Source: Cryptomeria japonica (lineage: Eukaryota; Streptophyta; Pinopsida; Cupressales; Cupressaceae). Taken from it: a stretch of DNA of 64,000 nucleotides. Position numbers and translations under genes: made by a program. The notes beneath the pieces were generated by a model, which did not search any database, was not told the origin of the DNA, and saw nothing but the letters and a program-made list of their open reading frames with translations. Positions 32,170 to 46,032 of the stretch are shown piece after piece (the first letter of the stretch is position 1; every line of letters starts with the position of its first letter). Location: positions 689,632,083 through 689,696,082 of the forward strand of contig NC_081412.1 in assembly GCF_030272615.1 (NCBI RefSeq). The letters run 5' to 3'.

Positions 32170-35100
32170 GCATCCACAGTCTAAAGAAGATGAGGAAAAT
32201 GAAGCTGAATCTGATCCCAAGTAAGCCATTTACCCTATTAAGGAAACTGACCTACTTGAACCACTTTGTACAAATAAATTTGCTATTGTTTCAAGTTTTT
32301 TACCATGGTGTCCATAACCTAATCACATTGTACTGAAGGAGCTACTTCTAGATTCAGTTTTGTATTATTAATTGTTTTTGCAACATCAACAACATCCAAT
32401 AGTGGAGGAAAATATGGTTTCAATAGTTCTACATTGAAGACTAGATGAAGACCCAAAAATGGAGGTAAATTGAGCTTAAATGCATTATCACCAACTTGCT
32501 TAATGATTGTATATGGGCAATAACATAGAGGGTGAAGCTTCTTGTTGGCACCTTGCTATCTCTCTTTCTGAATATGCAACCACACCTTATCCCCAACCTG
32601 GAAATTATGGGGAGTGCGAAGCTGATCATGCCTTTCCTTATATTTTTTATTGGTGTGTTCCAGGATTTCATGAACCTATTGCTGCAGATGATAAATTCTA
32701 TCTATAAACCATGTTACCTTGTCTTCCTCCTTATACACACTTGGGACCAAATCAGGTTGAATATGTGGTATAGCAACATCCATGGGCGCTAATGGCTGAT
32801 AACCAAGACAAACTTCAAAGGGGCCGTGACCCATCGAACTATGAATTTCCTTGTTGTAGCTATGCTGAACATATGGAAGGCTTTCATCACATGTGCGAGG
32901 ATGATTTGAGTGATACATGCATAGAATTTGGATGATCATCCGATTGACTACCTCTGTTTGGCTATCTATTTGAGGATGGAAAAGAGTAGACTTTGTTAAT
33001 TTTGTGTCCATTTTCTTCCAAAGTGAAGACCAAAACTTACTGAGAAATCTGCTATCCCTATCTGAAAGAATATTGTTTGGAAGACCAAAATGAACCCATA
33101 TGTTTTTGAAGAAAAGCCTTTATAGTCCTCTGCATAAATTGTCTTTTTACAAGCCACTATTATTGTCATTTTTGAAAACCTATCGACCACAACATATACA
33201 CAATCATGCCCTCATTTGGTGGTAGGGAGACCTGACATAAAATCCATAGAAACCGAATGCCAAGGTTTTTTCGGAACAGGAAGTGGTGTATATAAACCTA
33301 GTTTACGATTGGCAGGCTTTGCAATAACACATGTTGTACAAGCTTGAATATATGAAATTACATCATTCCTTAATTTTGGCCAATAAAAATGTCTCTGGAG
33401 TAGAGCAGTAGTCTTACCTATTCCAAAATCACCAACAACCTTGCTATGATGAGCTTCCCATATCAACCTCTTGCGCTCTACATTGGGCACACAAATCTAG
33501 CCAAAATGACAAAGCATACCATCCTACAAATAGAAATAATTCACATGGTTTCCCTTTACCAACTAATTTTAAACATCGGCAAATTCATTATCATTCTCAT
33601 ACAAGTGAGACCACGTTTCAGTTTGATGACCACATGATTCTAGTACCATACTTATAGCTACAATTGGAGGCATGCTCAAACAATCTACTACTTTGTTAGT
33701 GCTTCCCTTCTTATGATGAATATTGAGATGAAATTGTTGAAGATAGGTTGACCATCTTTGGTGTCTATCATTCTGCAACTTCCCTTGTATTTGCAAGAAT
33801 TGAAGAGGTTTGTGATCTGTGTGAATGACAGTCTCCTTACCCAGAATATAATGCTTCCATTGCTTACAAGCTTGAACAATGGCATACAATTCCTTGTCAT
33901 AAGTCGGATACCTATGCATTGTATCAGCAAAATTCTCACCGTGATATGCAATTGGATGACCATGTTGCATGAGAAATTCTCCCAGAGCATATTTTGATGC
34001 ATCGGTTTGTATCTCAAATGACTGTTGTAGATCAAGAAGAGATAAAAATGGTGTAGAACATAGCCTTCATTTTAACTCCTCGAATGCTTATTGTTGAGCA
34101 CCTATCCACTTGAACTTCGCTTGCACTCCTCCTTGCAATGACTGGTTTAAGGGCCAAGATAAATGTTAAAATCCTAGCACAAACCCGCGATAAAAATTTG
34201 CTAGCCCAAGAAAACTACATAAATGTAAGGATTTTATGAGAGGGCCAGTCCTTGATTACTTGTATTTTATTAGGATCAACATGAACACCCTCACTATCAA
34301 TAACTTATCCCATATATCCAATGCTCTACATACCAAAGGAACACTTTTCTTTATTTGCATATAATCCATGATCTTGCAAAATTGAGAAGACTTGGTCAAC
34401 ATGTTGTAGATGCTCCTCCCAAGTCTTACTGAAGATGAATATATCATCCAAGTACACTACTACAAAGGAATCTATGAATGATCTAAGTACATGATTCATC
34501 ATCCTTATAAATGTAGCTGGAGCATTCATTAGACCAAAGGGCATTACTAGCCATTCAAACAAACCTTCCTTAGATTTAAAAGCTCTCTTCCACACATTTG
34601 CTGGGTCAATTGGTAATTGATGGTACCCAGATTTCAGATCAATTTTAGTGAAGAACTTGGCCCCCCTAAATTGGTCCAAAAGGTCATCTATTTGAGGGAT
34701 TGGGTATCTATTTTCTACTATAATTTTATTCAATGCTCGATAATCAATACAGAGCCTCCATGTCCCATCCTTTTTCTTTGCTAAAACAATTGGACTACCA
34801 CAAGGTGATGCACTTGGGTGGATATGTCCCTTCTGAATCAAATCTTGTGTCTGCCTTTTAATCTAATCATTTTCTAATGTTGACCTACGGTACACTGAAT
34901 CATGAGGTAATGGAGTTCCTAGTATCAAATCAATAGAATGTCTAACTTGACAGTGTGAGGGTACCCCAGTTGGCAATTTAAATAAATTTTGATATTTTGC
35001 CACAATCTGATCCATTGACCTTTGTTGTTGTGTAGAGGTGTTCATAGTGGTATGGGAATTATATACAGATTTTATTTCTCCCTTAGGGCGAATTATCAAC

Positions 35101-35676
35101 AACACAAATGTTCTAGTTTGTGCAATCAATCTTCTACACTTCTTAGCACTAATTAAAGATGCAAAGTGTGCAAGACTTACCTCTGGTATTCGATATTTCT
35201 ATCCTTACAATCTGATTGTCACACTACACAGATGAGATTCAAATATGCCATGACGCTGATACATGTATGGTTGTCCCAACAAAACATCACAAACATCAAG
35301 AGGGGCTACATCACAAATAACTTCATCTTTGAATGGCTTGATAGAATATGAAAGGCAACATTGCTAGTTCACTTGAATGTCTCGCCCTTGACTTACCCAT
35401 CCCATGTAGTAGGGTTGTGGGTGTGTTATTGTTTTCAAATTCAACTGCTTTACAGTCTTAGCCGATATTAAGTTCTTTTGGTTTCCACTATCAACAATAA
35501 AATGTAGGGCTTTTCTCCCAACCCACATTTGTGAATGGAATAATCTTTCATCATCCTCCCAAGGCAATATTTTCATAGTAGCTACTATTGCATATGGATC
35601 AACCTCAATGACCTATTTATGGTCCTTTTCTATGCAAGTTTTTGCCACCTTAGGCTCCTCCTTGTCCTCATGGGTC
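32170..35676 (-). pseudogene. pol: Pol of Gypsy B (protease to integrase, broken)
   Basis: Protease: ALHFIVDSGNQKNLIS (about 35460-35505) with an intact DSG. RT: WRLCIDYRALNKI (about 34715-34760) and [14 protein letters not shown] (about 34430-34475). RNase H: ending VIHTDHKPLQFLQ (about 33790-33830). Integrase: zinc-binding H-H-C-C at about 33315-33450, then core with STLFHPQIDSQTEVVNRM (about 32945-32995) and a C-terminal segment near 32170-32240 reading GKWLTWDQIQLHFPHLL. At least two frameshifts and several stops. It matches the Gypsy domain order (RT-RNase H-integrase). The 5' part with gag was lost where Copia C sits. Confidence 0.8.
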
Positions 35677-36882
35677 TGTTAGATAGTTCAGATAACCAGA
35701 AGACAACTGAGAGGGGGGGGGGGGGGGGGGGTGAATTAGTTGCCACATATTACCGAAAGCATTAGCAATTTAAACTTTTAATATCGGAACCCAAAACATT
35801 AATACTAAAATAGAATTTAAAATAATTAAGCATAAGCAGTAATCACAAAATAAAAGCCATCCACATAACACCAAGATTTGTACGTGGAAAACCCGGTAAA
35901 GGGAAAAACCATGGTGGGAAGCCTACCCACAAGTCAGATAATACTTCCGCAATAAGTATGTGAATTATAATGAAGGGGCCTGCACTTGTAGGAAGGCCAA
36001 TAGTCTAGAGTGCACTTCCCGTCACAAAAGGAGTCTCATTGACTACATATAAATCCAGATGACAATTCGGAGAAGAGTTGAACTGCAAAAGATAGCATCT
36101 CCTATGCCAGAGTACAGTTCCAATTAAGCTCAATACTAGAAGACTAAATCCTCTTACACAAACCCAATGATCGACCAACTCCTCTGCCTGAATGATATTA
36201 CATTATTCGCACATTAAATTCCTTGACCATGACCTCTTACATTAACCATGATGATCTACAATGAGATCTTACATTTATTTATACAAACCCTCGACCATAA
36301 ACAACCAGGTCAGCCACCAGAAAATAAACCAATTACGTAGTTACAAACCATGTCATCCTTAGACAAAACAAATAATATCTAACACATAAGACATCCTGGA
36401 AATACATCAATAGGTCCTATCCACATGTTACATTAAAGTCGGTCCATAACCTAGATCAACTGGGACCAAGTATAGTTCCATATGTCATAGAAATGATCTC
36501 CAACCACCAAGTCTGGAACATGATCACCAACATCATCCTGAAACTCCATTAGAAGCTGCATCAACACTTCTTATGCAATCCATCAAAGATATCATCAAAA
36601 GCTCTACCATTGAAACCCTCACCAAAACTATAAACTAATCTTCTAGGCAAGCCAGATAGCATCCAATCACCAGAGAAAAACCAACTGACCAAATATGAGT
36701 ATAAGTATCATAAGCAAGCCAATTCCATCACCAGAGTATACTGGAGTCTACCAGATCATGCTAGATCCAAGTTAACCATAAACCAATGAACCTACCAGGA
36801 CCAGAAGGGTGTCGATAAAGCATCCACACATCTAGTGTTGACATCAATGCAACACATAATCAATTCCACCAAATGGCCAACA
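35677..36882 (-). repeat. 3' LTR of Copia C
   Basis: 1206 bp, plus strand TGTTAGATAG...ATGGCCAACA, followed by the polypurine tract (minus CAAAGGGGGAGAT, 36883-36895). It contains a run of 19 G at 35713-35731, the shared Copia LTR core at about 35880-35930, and a TATA-like GTATAAATAAAT (minus, 36273-36284). Confidence 0.85.
36273..36284 (-). promoter_or_regulatory. TATA-like box in C 3' LTR
   Basis: The minus strand reads GTATAAATAAAT, followed by gtaagatctcattg, which resembles the sequence after the J LTR TATA box. Confidence 0.4.
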
Positions 36883-37250
36883 ATCTCCCCCTTTGGCATT
36901 GATGGCAACACTAGATGTGAAAATATCTAATTACCAAGAAATGCCAAATAAGTCTCCCCCTGTGGAAGATAGCCAATAAACTCCCAAGAATAGCTCTGAA
37001 TATCTCTTCCTTTTACTTTTCATATCTCTCTCTCTTTGAAATTTATCATTTTCTTTCTTTATCTTTTTCACATCAATATCTCTCCCCCTTTGACATCAAT
37101 GCCATAAATCTGACAGAAATATCAAAGAAAAAACATAAGCCTCTGAATCACAAAGTTGACTACTCCCCCTAAGTAGTAGCATCCCACATCAGTGCCAGAA
37201 TGAATAGTATCTTAGATAATGCATGTCGGACTGATGCCAAGCCGCATCAA

Positions 37251-40200
37251 TCAAGTCTCTACCGGAGGGGTAGAAACTCCCAATCTATCTCTCAGGTACT
37301 CAAATGATTCCTTGGATAAAGGTTTAGTGAAAATATCTGCAATCTTCTCTTTAGTGTTCACACAAACTAGTCTAACTTCATTTGCTTCCACCTTCTCCTT
37401 CAAAAAGTTATACTTGATAGATATGTGTTTTGTTTTAGAATGAAATACCGGATTCTTTGATATATAAATAGTAGCAGAGTTATCATAGTGAATAACTACC
37501 GGTGCATCACAATCCACCTTTATATCCTTCAACATTTGCTTCATCCATAAAACTTGTGTATAGTTAGTAGTAGCAACAACATACTCAACTTCAATAGCAG
37601 ATAAAGAAGTACATGATTGTTTCTTGCTGATCCATGAAACCAAATTATTTCCAAGAAAGAAAGTTCCACTGTAAGTACTTTTCTGGTCATCAACATCTCT
37701 AGCCCAACTGTATATGCACATAAAGTAAAGTTATCATCCTTAGGGTACCACAAACCATATTCTGATGTACCTTACAAGTATCTAAAAATCCTTTTCACCG
37801 CCATCTCATGATTTTCTCTAGGATCACTTTGAAATCTTGAAATAATACAAACATCATTCATAATGTCAGGCCTAGTCTAAGTCAAATAAAGTAAACCTCC
37901 AATCACAGATTTGTATCTTGTAGGATTTACTAGTGTAGAAACATTTTTTCTTGTCAATTTGTCACTTGTAACCATAGGAGTACTTACCAGTTTAGTATCT
38001 CCCATACACAATTTCTTCAACAATTCCTTAGCATATTTAGTTTGACAGATGAAAATACCTTTGTTAATCTAAGTAATCTGCAAACCTAAGAAAAAAATCA
38101 TCTCACCAATCATAGACATCCCAAATTCTTTCTCCATATTCTTAGAAAATTCTATACATAACTTGTCTTCACCTCTAAAAATAATGTCATCAACAAATAC
38201 TTCAACAATCAATATGTCATCATCAGTAATTTAATAATATAAATTATTGTCAGCATTGCCTTTAGTAAAACTAAGCTTCAAAAGATATTTATCCAGCCTT
38301 GCATACCAAGTTCTAGGTGCTTGTTTTAATCCATATAAAGCTTTCCTTAACCTGCAAACCATATCTGTATCATCTAATAGTGAAAAACCATTAGGTTGCT
38401 CAATATAAACTTCCTCATCAAGATCCCCATTCAAGAATGCACATTTAACATCCATTTGATAAACCTTGTAGTTTTTATAAGCAACATAGGCAAGAAATAA
38501 TCTTACATCATCAATCCTAGCTACAGGTGCAAAAGTTTCTCCATAATCAATTCCTTCCTTCTAAGAATATCCTTTACAAACCAATCTATCCTTATTCCTT
38601 ATAACTTGACCATCCTCATTTGATTTATTTCTAAAAACCCATTTAGTTCCAATAAACTTTTTATTTTTAGGCTGGGGAACCAAAATCCATGCATTATTTT
38701 TCTCAATCTGATCTAATTATTCTTCCTTAGCTTTTAACTAATGTTCATCTTTACATGCCTTAATTACTGATACCGGTTCAATTTGTGAAATTAAACATAC
38801 CTCATTATTTGCCAGTCTTCTTCTTGTCATCACTCCATTGCTCTTATCCCCAATGATTTGATCTTCAAAATGATCCAATCTCACATACCTAGGGGTCTTC
38901 TGACTTTCTGTTTCTCTTCCTTGTTCTTTAGTTATTGCATAATTCTTTGATGTGGTTGGAGTAACTGGTTCAACTCTCTATTTCGGTAAAGGTGCTACCA
39001 GTTTAGATATAATTATTTCCACTACCGGTTCCTTCTCATAAACTATGATTTGACTTCTATTTATCTCATCTACTTTGACATTAGCACTCTCCACAATTCT
39101 CTGCAATCTCTTATTATAACATCTATATGCTTTTCTTACATTAGAATAACCAAGAAATATGCCTTCATCACATCTAGGATCAAATTTCCCAATAGTATCA
39201 TCTCTCCTAATATAAAATTTGCTACCAAAAATTTTGAAATACTTAACTGTAGGTGTATTGCCAAACCATAATTCATGAGGTGTCTTACCAGTTTCTCCTT
39301 TGATATGTACTCCGTTTAATGTATAAACTGTTGTACTCACTGCTTCTCTCTAGTAGATATAAGGTAGATTAGCTTCCATCATCATTGTTCTAGAAACATC
39401 CAAGATAGTTCTATTTTTTTCTTTCCACAACTCCATTCTGCTGAGGTGTCTGGGGAGTAGAAAATTGTCTTCTTATACCATGCTTGTCACAAAAAGTTAT
39501 TAAACTCACCAGATGCAAATTCTCCACCATGATCTGATCTCAAACATTTAATATTCAATCCTGTCTCGGTTTCCACTTTAGCCTTAAAGATTTTAAAATT
39601 TTCAAATGCTTCATATTTTTTTCTCAAAAAAGTAACTCACATCATTCTAGAATAATCATCAATGATTAGCATGAAATATCTATCACCATGAAAACTTTTA
39701 ACTCTAGCAGGTCCACACAAATCAGTATGAATAAAATCAAGAACATCATTTGATTTATCTTGTATAATCCTAAAAGAGGTTTTGACCTATTTATCAATTT
39801 GACATTCTTTACATACCAGATTATAGGGCTTCATAATCTTAGGTATATCCCTAACTGCCTTAGTTGAACTGATCTTCACAATGCAATCAAAATTCACATG
39901 ACACAACCTTTTATGTCATAGCCAACTCTCATCAATTTGTGTAATGAAACATGTCTTCTCAACAAAGTTTAAATGAAATATATTACCTTTTGTTTGTGTA
40001 ACGGTTGCAATCTCCAGGCCAGATCTGTTAATGATTTTGCATTTTCCATCCTTGAACTGTAATGGAAATCCCTTATCTACCAATTGTCCTACACTTAAAA
40101 GATTGTGCTTCAAACCTTAAACATAATAAACATTGTCAGTATTGTTCTTACCATCCAATGATATAGTTCCTTTTCCTTTAATCATACATGCCTTGTCATC

Positions 40201-40481
40201 TCCAAATCTAACTAGTCCACCATCAAATTCTTGCAAAGATAGAAACTTCCCTTTATCTCTAGTCATATGATGTGAACAACCACTGTCAATTACCCATTCA
40301 TCCTTGTCTTCAATTTTAGTAGCAAGTGCCTTCTCTTCAGGTACATTCTCTTCCAGTGTCGGATCATCTTCCTTGATAGCGAGGAATACCCATTCCTTCC
40401 CATTGCTGGATCCACTAGCAGAGTCTTATGCCAGTTCATCATCTAAATCAGTAATGCCTTCCTCATCTACTATGTAGCATG
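37251..40481 (-). pseudogene. pol: Pol of Copia C (protease to RNase H, broken)
   Basis: Protease WVIDSGCSHHMTRDKGKF (about 40250-40305). Pre-integrase segment ESWL-stop-HKRLCHVNF, with TGA in place of the Trp codon (about 39905-39930). Integrase partial (39340-39700). RT with [20 protein letters not shown] (38396-38455) and FVDDIIF (about 38185-38205). RNase H with CTSLSAIEVEYVVA near 37570-37620 and IADIFTKPLSKESFEYLRD near 37275-37335. Frameshifts lie within integrase and between RT and RNase H. Close relative of J and D. The frame at 40481 joins in phase with the gag piece at 47094 once J is discounted. Confidence 0.8.
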
Positions 40482-41510
40482 TGTTGGTATTTTGGTATGG
40501 TTTTATCATTGATGTCAACACCTACTGAAAACTAGCACTTTGAGATCCAACAACATTCACTGGCAAGCAAGTAACTATTGCACAGTTACTAGTATATGGT
40601 TCACCGGTACCTGGAATGATATGGAAGACACTTGGTAATGTCAAAGACATCATGTGGACACTTTGATTTGAAGAATTGATCATTGGTATATTCATATTTG
40701 CTTTTACCGACAAATAGGTCCAGGTTATCTAGGGTTACACCAACAAGTTTATCTTTTCTAGATCAGCATGGCGCTCTATGGAGATGATTTATTATTGATG
40801 TAAATGCATTAAGCTGACATGTTTAATCGGTTAATTGCATTAGATATTATATTGTTTGTAAAATAATATTATTGTAATATCTTGTAGAGCCGACCTACTA
40901 AAATTGGTCTTAGGTTATGATATAAATGTAAGATCTTATTTGTAAGATCAAATATGAAATGCGAAAAAAGAATTAAGTGAAGGTATATGTGAGATCAAGA
41001 AGAGGTATACACGAAGACATCAATTGAAGGTGAAGCTAGGTTTTTGTATAAGTATATCAACATTACACCGGTACTGAATCCAGCATATGAAGATGTTATT
41101 TTGTGCAGTACATTCTTATTGGATTTAGCCATCCAACTGTAGTCAGTGTGACTCCCATTTTGTGATTGAGCAGTAAGCTCTAGGCCGTTGGCCTTTCTGC
41201 ATGTGTAGACCCCATTTATGTACATTTACTATCTACAGTAGTATCATCTGATTGTGGGTAAGGTTTCCCACCGTGGTTTTTCCCCTTACAGGGTTTCCAC
41301 GTACAAATATTGGTGTTATTTGTTGTGGATGACTTTATGTTTATGTTTCATGCATTAATCTTTACCAGTATAGAAATTTATTGTTAACACTGTCTACCGA
41401 CATACTTACCTGATTTACCGGTATTAAGCATTAGGTTGGTCAATTGGTTCTTGGTTTTAATTTATTAGACAACTAATTCACCCCCCCTCAGTTGTCTCCA
41501 AGACCTAACA
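40482..41510 (+). repeat. 5' LTR of Copia J
   Basis: 1029 bp. TATA-like tataaatgt at 40921-40929, shared Copia core at about 41255-41303, pyrimidine tract ttcaccccccctca near its end. The bases after the LTR (attgcatagtcctc) poorly match an initiator-Met primer site, so that site is degraded. Confidence 0.92.
40921..40929 (+). promoter_or_regulatory. TATA-like box in J 5' LTR
   Basis: tataaatgt within a tatgatataaatgtaagatc context, conserved in the 3' LTR at about 46500-46508. Confidence 0.4.
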
Positions 41511-41557
41511 ATTGCATAGTCCTCTTTTGAAGAAGTTTAACAACTTGAGGAGATCCA

Positions 41558-44500
41558 ATGTCTACTAATTACTTCAGGAAGGATAGTCCTAAACTTGATG
41601 GAACCAACTATGGGATATAGAAGATCAAAATGGAGACACATCTGAATTGCATTGGTAAAGAAATCTGGGAAGTTACTAAGAATGGTTATACTACTACTAT
41701 AGCTGGCCAGACTGCTCCAACTACTTTAGCCAAAGATGAAGAGAATGATTGCAAAGCAAGAGAAGCACTTTTGAGTGCATTATCAGATCAAAAAATCATG
41801 GGATTATAAGATAGGTCTACTGCTAAAGCTATTTGGGATCATTTGGAAACACTAAATGAAGGAGATTCCATAGTCAATATTGCAAAACTTGAAAGCTTCC
41901 GAGACAGGTATGAACATCTGAAAATGGAAGAAGATGAAAGGATTTATGCTTTTATGGAAAGAGTAAATGAAATTGTTTTGGGTATTAAATGTTGTGGAGG
42001 AACCTTGAGTGAGGATGAAATTGTTTCAAAAATCTTAAGAGGATTGCCACTGGCATATTAAATGAAGGTTACTGCTATAAATGAGTTGAGAACAATGCCT
42101 AATACATCAGTAACTAGGGATACATTGATTGGTAAACTTTCAGCCTTTGAAATTATGGAATTTGGTCCTGTTGCTACTATAAAAACTGATTTGGCCTTTA
42201 AAGCATCAACATCATCTACTCCATCATTTGACAAATCAGACTAGAGAGCCTTTTATGCAAGAGAACTTGAAGAAACCAGGAAGGAGAATGAAGAGCTTGA
42301 AGAACTTGAAGCACTATTTGCAAGAAAAATGCCTAAAGGTCCAATTGGAAGTAAGTATGAAGGTAAAGCACCCTTTAAATGTTTTAACTACAATAAGATT
42401 GGTCATATGCCTTCAAGATGCCCTGATAGACATGCTAGACTAAGAGAAGAAGCTAGAAGAACATACAAGCCTAATCCTGAATATCAGAGATACAAATTTA
42501 AGAAGAACAAAGACAAATCTTATTACATTGCTGATGAAGGTGTGACTGATGATTCTGATGAGGATCCAACAGATAATGGATAGGTTTTTGTTGCTATAAC
42601 AGAAGATCAACCGACACCTACTGCTCAACCAGTAGAACAAGCCCTAGTAGCTAAAGTTGAAACAAAGGATGAATGGATCATTGACTCAGGATGCTCACAT
42701 CACATGACTGGAGACAAAGGTAAATTCTTGAACTTTCAAGAATACAATGGAGGTTTAGTAAGATTTGGAGATGACAAAGCCTGTTCAATCAAAGGTAAGG
42801 GTTCAATATCTCTTGATGGTAAACATAACACTAACAATGTCTACTATGTTGAAGGATTAAAGCATAATCTTTTAAGTGTTGGTCAATTAGTTGAGAAAGG
42901 ATTTCAGTTACAATTTAAAAATGGAAAATGCAAAATCATGAATAGATCTGGTTTGGAAATTGCAACCGGTAGTCAGACTAGAGGTAATATCTTTCATTTG
43001 AATAACAATGGAAAGACATGCTTAATTGCACATATAGATGAAAGTTGGTTATGACATAAGAGACTATGTCATGTAAACTTTGATTGCATGGTAAAAATCA
43101 GTACTTCTAAGGTAGTTAGAGATCTACCTAAAATTGTGAAACCTCAGAATACAATTTGTAAGGAATGTCTATTTGGAAAACAAGCTAGAGCTAGTTTCAA
43201 AAGTATTCTAGCAAAATCCAATAATGCTCTTGATTTAATTCACATTGATTTATGTGGTCCAGCTAGAACTAAAAGCTTACAAGGTGATAGATATTTCATG
43301 CTAATTATTGATGATTATTCTAGAATGTGTTGGGTTACTTTTCTCAGAGAAAAATCAAAAGCACTTGGGAAGTTCAAATTGTTCAAAGCAATGGTTGAGA
43401 ATGAAACCGGTAATAAAATCAAATGTTTAAGATCAGATCAAGGAGGAGAGTTCACATCTAAGGACTTTAATACATTCTGTGAAGTGAATGGAATCAGAAG
43501 ACATTTATCAACACCCCAGACACCATAGTAGAATGGAGTTGTTGAAAGGAAAAACATAACTATCTTGGATACATCAAGAAGTATGTTATCAAAAGCAAAT
43601 CTACCACATGTGTATTGGAGAGAGGTAGTTAGCACTGTTGTCTCTACATTCAACAAAGTTCACATCAAAGGTGAAACTGGTAAGACCCCTCATGAACTAT
43701 GGTTTGGTAATACTCCTACTCTTAAGTATTTTAGAATTTTTGGAAGTAAATGTTATATTAGAAGAGATGAGTATATTGGCAAATTTGATCCTAGAAGTGA
43801 TGAAGGAATATTTCTTGGTTATTCATCTAAGAGCAAGGCATATAGATGTTTTAATAAGAGATTGCAGAAAATTATTGAGAGTACAAATGTAAAGATTGAT
43901 GAACAATTGAGAGGAACTTCAAGGTATATAGACACTGAACTGACAACAGAAATTATGACAAATGAACCTACATTGAATCCACTGGTACAGAATGAAGATC
44001 CAGTTACCCTGGTATCATCTGAGGATTCCACAGTAATTGAAGAACAACAACAAACTAAGACACCCCGATATGTAAGATTGAATCATTCTAAAGATCAGAT
44101 AATTGGAAACAAATTTAAATGAGTTATGAGAAGAGGAAGATTGGAAAATGAAGAGGTATGTCTTATTTCTCAAATTGAACCATCATCTATCAATGAGGCA
44201 TGTGAAGATAAATTTTGGATTAAAGCTTTGGAAGAAGAATTAGGACAAATTGAGAAAAATCATACTTGGACATTAGTTCCCCGGCCTAAAGATAAAAATG
44301 TAATTGGAACCAAATGGGTATTTAGAAACAAACTTAATGAAGATGGTAAAGTTGTCATAAATAAAGCAAGAATAGTGTGTAAGGGATATTCTCAGAAAGA
44401 AGGACATGATTACAATGAAACCTTTGCACCAGTAGCCAGAATTGAGGCAGTCAGATTATTCTTGGCTTTTGCAGCTCACAAGGACTACAAAGTTTATCAA

Positions 44501-45688
44501 ATGGATATTAAATGTGCATTTTTGAATGGAGATCTTGAAGAGGAAGTATATATTGAACAACCTAATGGATTTTCTTTGATAGATGACAATGATATGGTTT
44601 GCAGGTTAAGAAAAGCTCTGTATGGATTAAAACAAGCCCCAAGAGCTTGGTATGCAAGGTTGGATAAATATCTTTTAAAGATTGGTTTTACTAAAGGAAA
44701 TGCAGATAGCAATTTATATTACAAAATAACTAATGATGACATCTTGATTATTGAAGTCTTTGTTGATGGATTATGTAAGGAATTTTCTATTAAAATGCAG
44801 CAAGAATTTGAAATGACTATGATTGGAGTAATAAAATTCTTTTTAGGATTGCAGATTTTACAGATTGATAAAGGTATATTTTTGAGTCAATCCAAGTACT
44901 TGAAAGAATTACTAATAAAATTTGGGATGGAGAACTCTAAATTGGTAAGCACGCCTATGACTACAAATGACAAATTATCTCAAAGGGATGAATCTACACC
45001 TATTAATCCAACTAGATACAAATCTATGATAGGAGGTTTACTGTATTTGACACAAACTAGACCTAATATTATGAATGCAGTATGTATTGTTTCTAGATTT
45101 GAAAGTAATCCTAGGGAAAATCATGAATTAGTAGTAAAATGGATTTTCTGGTACCTTCAAGGCACAACAAATCTTGGATTGTGGTATCCTAGAGATGAAA
45201 ATTTTGATCTATGTGCATACATAGATGCAAATTGGGAAGGAGATGTGGATGATAGAAAAAGCACCACTGGAGGAGCATTCTTTCTTGGAAAGAGATTAGT
45301 TTGTTGGTTGAGTAAGAAACAGAGTTGTACATCTTTATCAACAGCAGAATCAAAATATGTTGCAGCAGCAACTAATTGTACATAGGTACTATGGCTTAAA
45401 CAAATGTTGAAAGACATAAAGGTAAAATGCAAGGAACCTATTACTATATATTGTGATAACACTGCAACAATAGATATATCTAAGAATCCAGTATTACATT
45501 CTAAAACAAAACATGTTTCTATCAAACTGAATTTTTTAAGGGAAAAAGTTGAAGAAAAAGAGATAAAACTGGTTTATGTGAATACTAAAGAACAACTTGC
45601 AGATATTTTCACAAAACCTTTACCTAAGGAAACTTTTGAATATCTCAGAGATTAGCTTGGAGTCATACCACCACTGGTAGAGACTTAG
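41558..45688 (+). pseudogene. gag-pol: Gag-Pol polyprotein of Copia J (single frame, eleven stops)
   Basis: One frame from ATG 41558 to TAG 45686-45688 encodes the whole Copia order. Gag: KMEEDERIYAFMERVNEIV, then a knuckle CFNYNKIGHMPSRC in which the second Cys is Tyr. Protease: WIIDSGCSHHMTG (42674-42712). Pre-integrase: CHVN (43072). Integrase: LIIDDYSRMCWV (about 43300-43335) and [32 protein letters not shown] (about 44500-44560). RNase [16 protein letters not shown] and IADIFTK-like ending. In-frame stops are at 41618, 41807, 42059, 42242, 42581, 43052, 43526, 43529, 44120, 45383 and 45653. RT reads FVDGLCKEF (44757-44783) where C and D have FVDDIIF, so about eight codons including the second catalytic Asp are gone. 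The copy is dead but structurally well preserved. Confidence 0.9.
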
Positions 45689-46032
45689 ACAGTTGATGAT
45701 TGTCATCAACCGACATAATTAAAAGACAAATCTTTTATTTCGGTCTTTGATGAGGAAGCTACTTCTCAGGGGGAGTAGTTGGTATTTTGTATGAACTTGA
45801 CTTTTGTAACTTTGACATTTTATGTCAAAGGGGGAGAGATATCTATGGAAAAACACATTATCTTTTTGAGGAGAGATTGGTATTGAAAATCAATCTTTGG
45901 ATAAACTCATGTTGCTCCTAGGGGGAGAGATTGTTGTTTAGGAGATTGTTGGTTTTTGGTATTTGGCATTTCTATTTTGGCACTTTGATGGTTTTTACAT
46001 CTTGTGTTGCCATCAATTCCAAAAGGGGATAT
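45689..46032 (+). other. 3' spacer and polypurine tract of Copia J
   Basis: Noncoding, with several 'caaagggggagag'-like purine blocks (about 45765-45776, 45825-45838, 45918-45930). It ends in the polypurine tract ccaaaaggggatat (46019-46032) directly before the 3' LTR. Confidence 0.7.
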
